Shown piece by piece: positions 44,584 to 56,800 of a DNA stretch of 64,000 bases. Below the pieces are notes generated by a model. It was not told where the DNA came from and made no database searches. It saw nothing but the letters and a program-made list of their open reading frames with translations. The first letter of the stretch is position 1; each line of letters opens with the position of its first letter. Location: positions 496,001-560,000 of the forward strand of contig SKCR01006514.1 of assembly GCA_019454045.1 (NCBI GenBank), written 5' to 3'. Source of the DNA: Zanthoxylum bungeanum. Taxonomy: Eukaryota; Streptophyta; Magnoliopsida; Sapindales; Rutaceae. Made by a program: the position numbers and the translations under genes.

Positions 44584-46940
44584 AGATTGTGGCGTATTTT
44601 ATCCGTGATTTGATCTGAAGGCTATTCCAAGTTGGAATTTAGAGATAAGTGTTGAGACGTTATTTATTATGATATTAATTTATATTATTATAGAGCCAGC
44701 ACTTTGTGAGGATTTAATATATTTTTTTTATAATTTTATATTATAATAAAAATCTTTGTAATATTTTATATATTGATCTTGTAGATAATCCGAATCTAAT
44801 TGATTTTATAGTTAAATGAGACAATTGATTTACTTACACTTAATATATATATATATATATATCTTCTTTAATTGTTTATCAATTTTCAAGCAATGTTATA
44901 ATCACATTAAAGTCTGCATCAAATATTATTTCTAATTCACATTAAAGCATATTAAACACTGTCTCATTTGAAATCAAATTCCTAATTGTAAATAATTTTA
45001 AAAAAGTTAATTTTCTTTCGCATGAATTCCAATGAGATTTTCTTCTCGAACTAAAAATCTTGACTATCACTATGCAAGAGCTAATAATCAGATTATGCAT
45101 CATGAAGCACAATAAATAATAATAAAAATATGAAAAATTTTATAAAAATAATTCAAAATAAACTAACAAATAACAATTGACCCAAAAACTAAAAAAAAAT
45201 TCTAGTCTTTGTGGATGATGGTTATTTATGTCTTTTATTTTAATATAAGATTATATTTTAATATTGTAATAGGTTTTCTATTTTAATTTTATAACTTAAT
45301 AATAAAAAAAATTAATTATAGAGATTATGTGTAACATATGTTTTTTTTTAAAAAAAAATTGAATAGAAGAATATAATATATTTTTTTAATGTAATAGGTA
45401 ATAAAAAAAATTAATTAGAGAGATTAGGCACCGCATATGTTTTTTTAATTTTAACGAGACTTATCTTTATAATTTAATAATAATAAATTATATTTTTAAG
45501 TAATTAAATTAATATATTTATTATTTTAATAGGAGATTATGTTTTTATATTGTAATAGATTTCTTATTTTAATTTTAAAATTTAATATTTAATTTTCATA
45601 ATTTAATAATAAATATGAGATTTTGTTTTTATATTGTAATAAGTTTGTTATTTTAATAATCATTATTTTAATTTTATAATTTTAAAATAAAAAATAATAA
45701 TTTTAGAGATATTATAATTTTATAATTTAACAATAAAAAATTAATTTTACAGATTAGACATCACTTATTAAATTAATAGATTTTTTTATTTTAATAGGAG
45801 ATTATTTTTTAATTTTATAATAGGTTTTTATTTTTTAATTTTATAATAGGTTTTTTAATTCATTATTAATGAATTAGTTAAATTAATAGGTTTCTTATTT
45901 TAATCGGAGATTATAATTTTATATTGTAATAAATTTATTATTTTAATTTTATAATTTAAAAAAAAATAATTTTAGAGATATTTTAATTTTATAATTTAAT
46001 TAAAAAATTGTATAAATTAGATGACACATATTAAATTAATAGTTTTTTAAAATTTTCATGTGAGACTATATTTTTATTTTTATTTTGATGATAAAACTAA
46101 TTTTAGATATATTTTAATTTTATAATTTAATAATAAAAATTAATTGCATATTAGGTGTCATGTATTAAATTAATATATTTATTATTTTAATATGAGATTA
46201 TATTTTTATATTGTAATATGTTTCTTATTTTAATAATTATTATTTTAATTTTCTAATTTTAAAATAAAAATTAATTTAATAGTTATTTTATAATAAAATA
46301 TTAATTGTAGAGATTATGTGCCACATGTTAAATTAATAGGTTTCTTATTTTATTAAGATATTATATTTTTATTTTATAATAGGTTTTTTATTTATTATTA
46401 AATAATTAAATTAAATTAATATGAATCTTATTTTAATAAGATATTATATTTTTATATTGTAATAGGTTTTTTTCTTATTTTAATTACACTATTTAATAAT
46501 AACAACATTATATAGATATTTTAATATTAAAATTTAATAATAAATAGAAGATTACATTTTTATATCGAAATAAGTTTATTATTTTAAATTTACAATTTTA
46601 AAATAAAAAATTAATTATATATATTTTAATTTTATAATTTAATAATAAAAAATTATTGTAGAGATTATGTGACATGTATTAAGTTAATAGGTTTCTTATT
46701 TTAATAGGAGATTATGTTTTTATTTTATAATATGTTTCTTATTTTAATTTTTAATAATAAAACTAATTTTAGAAATCTTTTAATTTTTTAATTTAATGTA
46801 TTCTTATTGTAATAGGTTTCTTATTTTATAGATTTATTAATTTAATTATAACTTAGTAGAATTTAATAATGAGCTGTTTTGTGGCGCGATAGAGAGGCTT
46901 AAAAGTGTTTAACTTATATATATATATATATATATATACA
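44584..46940. repeat. AT-rich degenerate repeat region
   Basis: About 2.3 kb of extremely AT-rich sequence. From 45.2 kb onward, loosely repeated modules occur: AGGAGATTATRTTTTTATATTGTAATAGGTTTCTTATTTTAAT followed by TTAATAATAAAAATTAATT and a GC-poor marker (AGATTATGTGYMACAT at ~45323, 45418, 45742, 46015, 46148, 46307, 46661). Spacing is irregular (100-350 bp), so this is a decayed satellite-like array. No coding potential. Confidence 0.6.
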
Positions 46941-47464
46941 TCTATATAATAAAAGAGAATGGTGTTGGAGGAAAGAGAGTGTATCCAACGGCTATCTTTA
47001 TGTGGCTTAATTGACGGCCCAGATCATTTCATTAGTAATTGGAGGAAAGATAGTGAATTGATTGATGGAAATGATCAAAAAATTTCAAATTTTCAAATTA
47101 AAAAATAGAAAGTTAAAATAAAATCATTTAATTAAAAAAATAAAATCATTTAATTCTGTAACATTGTGCCGTAGGCATGGGCAAATACTGTAACATCATG
47201 CCGTAGGCACGGGCATCATTTAATTAAAAAATAAAATCATTTAATTCTGTAATACTGTGCCGTAGACACGAGCAAATACTATAACACCGTGCCGTAGGCA
47301 CTGCCAAATACTGTAGCATCGTGCCGTAGGCACGGGCATCATTAATTAAAAAATAAAATCATTAATTCTGTAACACCGCGCCGTAGGCACGAGCAAATAC
47401 TGTAACACCGTGCCGTATGCACGGGCCAAATATTGTAACACCGTGCCGTAGGCACGGGCAAAAA

Positions 47465-47469
<5 letters not shown>
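46941..47469 (+). mobile_element. Non-autonomous Helitron copy 2 with multiplied hairpins
   Basis: It begins TCTATATAATAAAAG after an A and ends CAAAAACTAA before a T, matching the A|TC...CTRR|T rule of Helitrons. The terminal hairpin CCGTGCCGTAGGCACGG (7-bp stem, GTA loop) at 47441-47457 lies 8 bases before CTAA. Seven or so hairpin units with TGTAACACC/GCAAATACT spacers occupy 47155-47460, mixed with repeated ATCATTTAATTAAAAAATAA segments. It is homologous to 18608-18963. It has no Rep/helicase and is non-autonomous. Confidence 0.85.
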
Positions 47470-47489
<20 letters not shown>

Positions 47490-47499
<10 letters not shown>

Positions 47500-48260
47500 G
47501 GAAGATGCCTTGAATTTTGAATATATGAAGTGTTTTAAACACTCAGTTTGTGAGCATTGGATATTTATATATAAGTCACCATTTTGCTTGCTTACATGCA
47601 AGCGATGTGAGGTCAAATACAAATTATCAAAAAATGATTTATGTTTTCATTTTTTGGGCTGTTTTGAATTTTGAATATATTCGATGTTGAATGAAGTGTT
47701 TTAGGCTGAGGTGTTTTAAACACTCGGCTTATAACCAACAGACATTTATATACAAGTCACCATTTTACTTCTCTATATGCAAGCGATGTGAGATTAAATA
47801 CAAATTATAAAAAAAAAAAAAAAACTGTTTTTGTTTCTTTGGGCTGGGCTTGACTTAATATCGGTGCATGTTTGCTTTGTAAGTATTAAAAATGTAAAAG
47901 AGACCAATACATATAGAAGTATAAGACTTTGAATTTTGAATATAATCGATGTGGGATGAAGTGTTTTAAACACCCAGTATACGAGCATCAAATATTTATA
48001 TATAAGTCACCATTTTACTTGCCTATATGCAAGCGATGTGGGATCAAATACAAATTATCAAAAAATGGTTTTGTTTTCGTTTCTTTGGGTTGAGCTTGAC
48101 TTATTATTGGTGCCTACTTGCTTTTATAAGTATTAAACGTGTAAAAGAGACCAATTTATATGGAAGTATAAGACTTTAAATTTTCAATAAAATCCATGTG
48201 AGAGGAAGTGTTTTAAACAATCAGCTTGTGAACAGCAGACATTTACCAAATGTAATAATT
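47490..48260. repeat. Four-copy ~200-bp tandem repeat
   Basis: Imperfect units start near 47510, 47660, 47930 and 48180. They share GAAGTGTTTTAAACACTCAG, ATTTATATATAAGTCACCAT, CTATATGCAAGCGATGTG and AAATACAAATTATCAAAAAATGG. The last copy is truncated. No open frame is conserved between units, so they look non-coding. Confidence 0.75.
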
Positions 48261-48594
48261 TCAGCATACATATTTAATTTATTTGTTAAGTTTTTATTAC
48301 AAGATACATAAAGTTAGCTAAAGGGCTCATTTTCGCTCAAATATTTTTTTAGCAGTTAAGCATTGTTGAGTTTTGAACTAGATTTATGAGTTTTATAAGG
48401 ATCATTGAATTTGTTATTGGATTTAATTAAAAGATTAAATTTATCATTACTTTTCATTGAAACTCTTACTTGTGTAGTAATAGTTCAATTGTGCTTAATT
48501 TAATTTTTCTTTTGGATATGCATATTGCAGGCTGTGATTCAATTAATATGATTGTTTCTTACATTTCTATTGAATTCAAATGGAAGATTCTGAT

Positions 48595-49285
48595 ATGGTA
48601 TTACTCTGGAATGGAAGTACATCAATATGACTGGCATCACTCCGAAATAGAAGTATAACAGACTAATTGACATCTTTTCGGAATGAAAGTACACCATAGT
48701 GAATGACATCACTTCGAAATGAAAGTACACCAGAGTTACTAACATCACTTCGGAAAAAAAAAAGTACACTCACTCCAGAATGGAATTACAATGGAGTGTC
48801 TGGCCTCACTCTGGAATGAAAGTATAATGAAATTACTGATATCACTCTGGAATGACTGATATCACTCTGGAATGAAAGGACACTGGAGTGACTGACATTA
48901 CTCTAGAATGAAATTATACTGGATTGACTGGCATCACTCCAGAAAAAAGTATATCGAAGTGACTGACATCACTCCAGAATGGATGTACACCGGAATGATG
49001 ATCACTTTGGAATGAAAGTACACCGGAGCGATTGACATTGCTCCAGAATGAAAGTACACCGCAGTGACTGGCATCACTCCGAAAAGAAAGTAAACCTCAG
49101 TGTCTGACATCACTCCGAAATGGAAGTACACCAGAGTGACTGACTTCACTCCGGAATGGAAAGTATACTGAAGTGACTGACACACTTCTGAAAGAAAATA
49201 AACCGCAGTGATTGACATCACTCCGCAATGGAAGTATATCAGAATGATGATCACTTCGAAATGAAACTACACCCGAGTGATGATC
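48595..49285. repeat. 36-bp inverted-repeat minisatellite
   Basis: About 18 tandem units of ~36 bp follow the scheme CACTCCGGAATGAAAGTACACCGGAGTGACTGACAT. Within each, CACTC(C/T)GG and CC(G/A)GAGTG face each other across ~12 bases, so every unit can fold into a hairpin. The unit is a multiple of three and open on the minus strand, giving a spurious repetitive frame (S-V-T-x-V-Y-F-H-x-G-V-M). Confidence 0.85.
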
Positions 49286-49397
49286 TATGTGTTTATCTTG
49301 TCTACTTGTCAAGTTTGTACGGTTTCCTACTAACCAAATAAATTCACCGTTGAGCGAAGTTATTCAAGAAGTGAATTTCTTATTTACCATGAAAAAC
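49286..49397 (+). mobile_element. LTR-terminus-like fragment after the minisatellite
   Basis: It reads AACCAAATAAATTCACCGTTGAG and ends ACAACCGTCAACA, resembling the last ~100 bp of the element C LTR (AACCGAACAAATTCACTATTGAG ... CCACCGTCAACA at 17587-17668). With the upstream minisatellite it looks like the decayed 3' end of a related element. Confidence 0.45.
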
Positions 49398-49679
49398 AAC
49401 CGTCAACAAATCTCATACCTCTTAAATCCATTAAAGAGATTTTATTAACTAAAATAACTACCACATATATCGTATTGATAGTCTAAAGCCCAGCTCGATA
49501 AATATATTTTAAAAAATAATAGAGAGGTAGGCCACTAGGACTTTCTATAAAACAATTTTTTTTCCTTATCAAAATTTCATTTATGATATATCAGAAAGTG
49601 CGTGAAAATTACAACATACAACACAAAGATTAAGGTACGCTCTCACTCTAATAATTCCTCTATGCCCAACTGTTTCTTT

Positions 49680-49688
49680 TTTCCCGCC
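49680..49688 (+). promoter_or_regulatory. E2F-type site upstream of SOSS-B
   Basis: TTTCCCGCC lies 132 bp before the predicted ATG of the OB-fold gene. It is a perfect E2F/DP consensus (TTTSSCGS), typical of plant S-phase and DNA-repair genes. Confidence 0.6.
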
Positions 49689-49819
49689 CCAAATCGATGC
49701 AAACAAGTGGGACGCTTAGAACGGCTGCTCCTTAGATGTTTGTAGAAATGACTCAATGAAAAATAAAACTTGTAGCACTGTGTTTTTAGTTCCAGGTGGC
49801 GATCGACACAACTACTAGG

Positions 49820-50245
49820 ATGGACATGATATCTCTCAAAGACATGTCACCGGCAGCTCAAAACAACATAAACACACAGTTCATAGTCGTAGACAAAATG
49901 AAAACAAACACAACGGAAGGGCAGAACAAGACCTGTTTGGCTCTCGTGGCTGACGAAACGGCGGCGGTTCACTTCCAGTTCTGGCACGAGGAGTGTGATG
50001 CCTTCGAGCCTGGTGATATTTTACGCTTGACTAATGGCATATTTTCGTACAACAGAAGAAGCCTTTTGCTGAGAGCAGGCAAGCGAGGCAAAATTGAAAA
50101 AGTTGGAGAATTCACAATGGCATTTGTGGAGACACCAAACATGAGTGAGATTCATTGGATTCCTGATCCCAGTAGTTCTTCTAACAAGTATATGCAGGAA
50201 TCTGTTATTTCTTCACATTCCTGCATTTTCCCTCCAATGACTTGA
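49820..50245 (+). CDS. SOSS complex subunit B-like single-stranded DNA-binding protein
   Basis: An uninterrupted 141-aa frame starts at ATG 49820 (MDMISLKDMSPAAQNNINTQ; a second ATG two codons on is also possible). The first ~105 residues are one OB fold: FIVVDKMKT, TCLALVADETAAVHFQFW, EECDAFEPGDILRLTNGIFS, LLLRAGKRGKIEKVGEFT, FVETPNMSEIHW. This matches plant homologues of human NABP/hSSB proteins. The tail contains YMQESVISSHS and FPPM, as in plant members. hSSB1 binds ssDNA at double-strand breaks and supports ATM signalling in animals; the plant role is inferred. The sequence from 49795 back to the E2F site should be promoter and 5' UTR. A 5'-leader intron ending TTCCAG at 49795 is possible. 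No neighbours share its direction nearby. Confidence 0.9.
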   Translation: MDMISLKDMSPAAQNNINTQFIVVDKMKTNTTEGQNKTCLALVADETAAVHFQFWHEECDAFEPGDILRLTNGIFSYNRRSLLLRAGKRGKIEKVGEFTMAFVETPNMSEIHWIPDPSSSSNKYMQESVISSHSCIFPPMT

Positions 50246-50870
50246 CTTAGACTAGCCGTTTCCATGAATTCTTGTAAATTTAAAGGCAACAGTTTGATTG
50301 TATTTTGATTTCAATTACTATGAATCAATAATCAACATAGATTTAGTTTCATCAAGAAACAAGCCCCATTTAAAAAAAAAACATCGAAATCTTCCCTAGA
50401 CCTTACTTGCAGCAGGGCAACCTTTAAGAAACAAGCACATACGTACAAGTCTAAGAAGAGAAATATGAAGCAGACCCAACTACTGTGAAAATCATAATCG
50501 TAAGTAGTAACACGTTATAATTTATAAAGAACTTCAAAGAATCTATCATATGCATTTATGTTATAACACAAAGGTTGAATTGAATAACTGACCTTGTTAT
50601 ATATATTCTCTGTTGATTTTGAGATGCAGAAAATATTCTCGCCTTCACACTAAATTTTACATATATTACACTCCCTGATTTAAAGCTAAAATCTATGTGT
50701 ACACGCGCTGCTGTCTTCTGCCACTTGTATACTGACGAATACAACATGAGCACCTTGTTTGTATAAGGTGGCTGGTATTCCGCCAGACGTTTTGAGTTTC
50801 GACAGACTGATGATGAAGCTAGTCTTGAAGTCCTGTGATGCTGTAACTTACCAAAATCAGTCCGCTAACT
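50246..50870. other. Convergent 3' regions of SOSS-B and BSL1
   Basis: Two genes end toward each other here. AT-rich 3' UTR-like sequence, no further gene seen. Confidence 0.5.
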
Positions 50871-53800
50871 TCATATGTATGCAAGTGAGTTCCGGTCAAG
50901 GTCAGGCTGTGGGCGACCACGTGTAGGAGTTGGCGGTCTTTGAATATTGAGTTCCTGCAAGGAAACAAATACAAATACAAATCCATTTATAATTTTCGGA
51001 TGAGTGAAATTAATCCACATAAAAAAAATGCAAAGGTCCAACATAAAGTTCATATATTTCTACCTGCATCCACATGTCATCTATGACACGTTCTGGAGAT
51101 GTCTCAGGTGACTGAAGGGGAGGCGGCAAAGGATGAATTAACTTTGGAACCACAACCAATCCCCTGCCAACCACCAATATAGCTCCAGCATTGTTTGCCG
51201 TCCCTGGATGCATAAATCTTATAAATTAGGCTGCAAAAGCTAGCATAGCAAAAGGAGAAAGCCCAGGCGATTTTGCTTACCACAATAGTTGGTTGCAGAA
51301 AAGAGAGTAATTAATTGCCCCTGAGCAAACCGCTCAAATCCATCCATTACACACTCATGAGCCCTTATGATAAGCTGTAATTTGTTTCTCTTACAGAAGT
51401 CTGTGACTCGGTCAGGCTGCAAAAGGTCCAGAGTCCAATGAATAAGCAATTTAAATACAGAAATGACTATAGAAAGCATCATGAATAATGGCTCATTGAT
51501 AAAGCAAGTACTAACAGTAAATTAACAAGATAATTGAAATTTCCAAATATTTAAAACAGGTAAACACTGGCATCTTTGAAAATTTCCATAAAGCATTATA
51601 CAAGCAGATCAAAACTAAACTTTACATAAATGGACGCAAAAGACAATAAAGTTCGATAGTAGTCAGCTCATTGAATGGGCCCATCTATGGTATCCAAGGG
51701 TATCAAACTTAGGTACAAACATGATACTTTGACCATTAAACATGCAAACTCTAAAGTAGTTTCATGTTTTCAAAAGTTTCATGTGTATTGGTAGAGTTTA
51801 CATGTTTAATGGTTTGAGTTGCATATTCAATGGTCAAAATAGCATGTTTGTACCCAAGGGTATTTGATATGGATACCATAGTAGTGGCCTTGTTTTGAAC
51901 ATTTTGTTTTATATTTGGCATGTGTACGAATGCATGCTACATAATCCACACTTCATGTCAATTATTGCTTCAAGTAATAGCTGGAAAATTTTATACATGT
52001 AAAAACTTTGACAAACAAATAGATAAATTCAACTTGTATTTAATGAACAACCTCCCTTACCCCAAAAGTGACAAGACCAGGCCCTCTTGCATTTGGTCTC
52101 AAACCTTCTATGCTGTCGTTTTCTGTAGGATCAGACCTATATATATACAGTGATTTTAACGACAAAATAATGTAAACAATCATTGACCTTAAATTGGTAG
52201 AGAAATTTAAAAGAAACATACCATAGAAGGTCCATCAAAATTAAAGATCCAGCATCCATGGTTATGGGCCTTTCGAGCTTCTCTATTTGCTCCACTGAAT
52301 GTATTGATCTCCCTATGCCACCATGCATACATATGATTTTCTTCTCAATAAGGGCAGCAAGAGGAAGACAGTTGAATAGTTGATTGAACCGTGTCCATGC
52401 CCATATTCCATCATTCTCCCCCTGTAAATAAATGTTTCATTAGTAAATTCTGACTTTCATGGGAAAAAGAAGCAGAATTAACATAAGAATATTCGTCCAA
52501 ACCATTCTCTCGATGCATTCAAGACGAAAACCAAATAGCGCATTTATGTCAGCAGCCTCATGGTTTCCACGTATCAAGTGAACATTCTCAGGGTACTCAA
52601 TCTAGAAATCCATTACAAATCAAGAAGTCAAATAAGAAATGGTTCAGAATTATAATTCATATCATACTTCGGGTGAGTCAAAGGGAGGAAGCTTGCCTTA
52701 AGAGCAAGAAGCAAAGTAATAGTCTCCAAGCTGTGCTGCCCACGATCAACATAATCTCCCAAAAACAAATAGTCGATATAACTGAAACAAAAAATAGACT
52801 GGCTGGTGAAACAACCTGCAAGCTAGTTATTGTGAGAGGTCTTGATGTCAAACTTACGTAATGTCTCCTGCAGTGGAAGGAAATCCATATTCATCGAATA
52901 GCCGCATTAAGTCACCAAACTGTCCGTGAAGATCGCCAAAGACTTTAACAGGAGCTCTCAACTGAAGAACCGTTGGTTCCTGCATAAAAATCTGCTCAGC
53001 TGCATAGCAGAGCTCACCCACTTCATATGAATCCAAGAAAAACCTCCTATTTGCTGGAGCTTTCCAGTTTCGAGGCCTAAGCAATGTAGAAATAATCTGC
53101 AAGAACACATAGTTGTAAATTACCCAGTATATCTACCAGAAGGCATACACAATTTTGGTAACACAATATCTAAGCTATGTAGAAATAATCTGCAAGAACA
53201 TATGATAGTAAATTACCCAGTATAACTACCAGAAAATTCTCATAGTTTTGGTAACTACCAGAAAATTCTCATAGTTTTGGGTAGCATAATGCTTGATAGT
53301 AAATTACCCAGTTTACACAAAACACTCATAGTTTTGGTAACACTTGCCTTTTTATGCAAGCCCTGAGGAGATTTCTGCCTGGCGAACTTTTTGGTTGGAT
53401 ATGATAGGTCATTATTCAATGGAATCATTCGTCTGCTCTCATTTTCAAAATGCTCTAATGACAACTGCCGTACCATCCCACCCAGGTTCCCAACAGCCTC
53501 TTTAGCAACCACAACCTGTGACAACAAAACACTGTGATTCTGCAGTCCAGCAACTCATAAAACTATCAGGACACATGATGATTGTACAAAGGACATACAG
53601 CTCTAGGATGAAGGCGAACATCTGCCTCACTGTCACCTCCATCTGAAGGAGCAGCTTGGGAATTATCATCGGAAACAGATGTTTCTTCAGTAGGAACAGA
53701 AGATGCTGCCTGTGCAGCTTGCCAAACAGCGCAAGCTGCTTCTGCTTCAGCAGCAGAAGCCTCCCTCAGTTTCTCCATTGAATTTCTGTCCATGCTGCCA

Positions 53801-56800
53801 TAGTTAAATACGCATTACTGACTTATGGGAAAAAAGCCACTGTTCTAAAACGCGCCGCCTAGGCGGCGCGTATAGGCTCGGCGGCCTATGGCCGCCGCGC
53901 CTGGCCCCAAATCGTTGGGGCCAGGCGCTCGCCGGAATGGGCGGCATTTTCTGCCCATTCCGGCAAATTTTGGCCGCGAATTCGTCGGTCAACGTCCGTT
54001 GACCGCCGTTGACCGACTCAGAATTCAAAATTGATGATGTTTTCCGGTCGGATTTTACACCCTAATCTTATCCCTACCCTTAATTTTACAAAACAAACTC
54101 TCTAACTCATCAATTTTAAAAATCCCCAATTTGATGCATAAACCCTAATTTTAAAAAACCATAATTTCTTCAATTTTTGTTAGTTTCTCATGAAATTGAC
54201 CTCTATAAGTCTTACCCATTGCTCAAACAACATTTTCCTATGATTAATTGTCAAAATCACTCCAAATCTTAACCTAATTATGAAAATTCTCTATTTCCGA
54301 TTAGTTTCCTAGGCCCCGCCTAGGCCCCGCGTAGGCGCCCTAGGCGCTAGGCGCTGGGTCGCCGCCCGACTAGCGCCTAGCGCGTTTTAGAACACTGAAA
54401 AAAGCTGAGTCAAAATATGTGTGTTAAGAAAGAAAGAGTCGTGAAATAAAACCTCGGGCCCCCGGATGGAGTATCTGGTCCTTCTGAAGTTGGTGTAGCC
54501 ACATAACTTAAATTAGATTGATCAACTTTGGAACCAGTAATGGTTGGAGCTCTCTCAGACGTTAATACAGGAGAATTAACGTCAGACTGAAATGGAGAAT
54601 TTTCTGCAACCAAAAAGTCCTCTAGCACAACATCTGCACAGAAAGAAGCAATTATGTCATGAAACATGATAAAAGGAAAAAAAATTGATAAATTGCATTA
54701 AAGACTATAAATGGTAAGACCAAGTAACTGCAATAGAACATAAAATCAAAAGAGGGCTGTATTATCATCATGGAAGTTCCAATATGTCAATGTTGGTGAC
54801 GAAAAGAAAATGGATCAGGATGTTGTGAATCTTTTTTTTCCAATTTAAGTTCCTCCAGAACACTGATATGTGCATGCAGATAAGCACACATTTCCGTTTA
54901 CTTTTTCATGATTCGAAGTCAAGAAATTATGATTTACTTCACCACTTTAAAGTAGAAAGGCTCTTTAAGTGTTGAAAGTGACACAACCCTTCATTGATCT
55001 AAACTTTTATTACATGTATATGTTGGAGATCTTTAAACTCAAATTTTTTACTTAAAACTGTGACATGTGCAACCTAATGGTGAAGATTTGAGTCAAAAAG
55101 TAGTACTTAATATTATTGTCAATTCATCCACTACCTACTGTTGGATTTATTGAAATCAATGAACAATTAAGAATTGGATCACAATTTTAAGTCAAAAATT
55201 TAAACTCCGCGTGTGTGTATATAAGACCACTCAAAGCATGCTGAACCCCCAGGTCACAGTTGCAGCAGTCAACTGTCAAAGATCCACAAGATTTCTGCAT
55301 CAAGTTTATACTATTCATCTATTTCTTTCGGAGATGTCTAGAGATATAGTACTTTTAGAAGAGAAAATATTGTGACTTGAAACTACCTAATAAGAGGGGT
55401 AATAATAGTTGAACGCTAAATCATAAAACCTATCTATACTTTGGTACGAATTCTACTACTTGAAAAAATATGTGTTGATTAGTGCAATCACAATTGTTGC
55501 TTCCCAAAATCTAAATTCAGTATAGTCTTGAAATTTCCAATTCAGATTTTATAACCTTTACCTCCTCTGAGGCCACCATGAATATATATGCGAACACCAA
55601 CAGATGCAGATGCATGACGACACCGACGCATAAGTTCCAAAGAAGGATCATGTTCAGCTTGACCCTTGCTCGTACGTGAGGAAGTCACGAGTCCATTTCT
55701 GTCCAACCAAACTCCGGCAGCAGTGTCCAACACTAACAAAACAAATATAACAGTAAAGAAGACCAAAGAAGATTAGGTTGCAGTTTCATTCCATGATAAC
55801 AGACAAAGAAAAAGCAAAAGTTTACCAGCAACGACAGCTTCGCCTTCTATTGCGCGTCCTCCTCTTAAAGCACCTCCAGTAACATGCAATCGTGCACCAA
55901 CAAAAACCTAATAGCAAGCAATATCAGGTTTTAATGATAACGATCAAAGGAAAGATCTAACTCGTTATGGTGACAGAAATATGCTAATAACACTACTATC
56001 TTCCCAAAATCCCATTGACTGCTTTCAAACGATAATGCACTGAATGAGGAATTTTACACTAAATTTGACAGCAACAATTTAATAACTATGGCCTCCAGGA
56101 TATATCCCTAACTTACTGCAGCATGTTGATATCTTGGCGAAGGAGCCACACCAGGTGCTAAAGTCCACTCCCATTGACCATTCCTATGCAAGAGCAGCCC
56201 ATAAGCATCTGCTATTGGCTGTGGATAAACACACACAATCAATGAACACGAAAGAAAGCATCTTGATGTAAAACATGAAATGAAAATAGAATACAGAATA
56301 GAAAGATTGCCTATCAGTATTAGAATTCTGACTCTTGGATATCAGTATTGCATGTAATAACCATATAACACCATTTTTTTCATTTGATTGTGTGAACCTA
56401 CAGATATGTTTTGTGTTCACATAAATGTTACGCTTTCCTTTCAATCAGGCATGCATGATTCATGACAAAATTTGAACCATAAATGTCATAGGTATGGAAA
56501 TGTCAATTGGCAGCTTTATTTGTCCACGAAAAGAAATCCACCATACCGCACCAGAGGCGTCCCTTCCACCGCAAAGCAAAAACATGCCATCTGAGCGAGC
56601 ACTAACTGTAGCATACCTGTAAAGAAATGTTGTAAGATCTTAGAATGAAGATTGTTAAAAATCGAAAGGAATTATAATTTTTGAAAGTCTCTTTGGCACT
56701 TACATTCTAGCAGAGGGTCTATCACCTTCTGGGTTCAACCTCTGCCAGACATATGGTTTCTGGGCAGTATCGAAAGCCCAAGCATCAGATAGAACTCTTT

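Noticed and set aside
48934..49254. Minus-strand open frame with a 12-residue repeat (SVTxVYFHxGVM)
   Set aside because: It is produced by the 36-bp minisatellite; no start context and no conservation beyond the DNA repeat.
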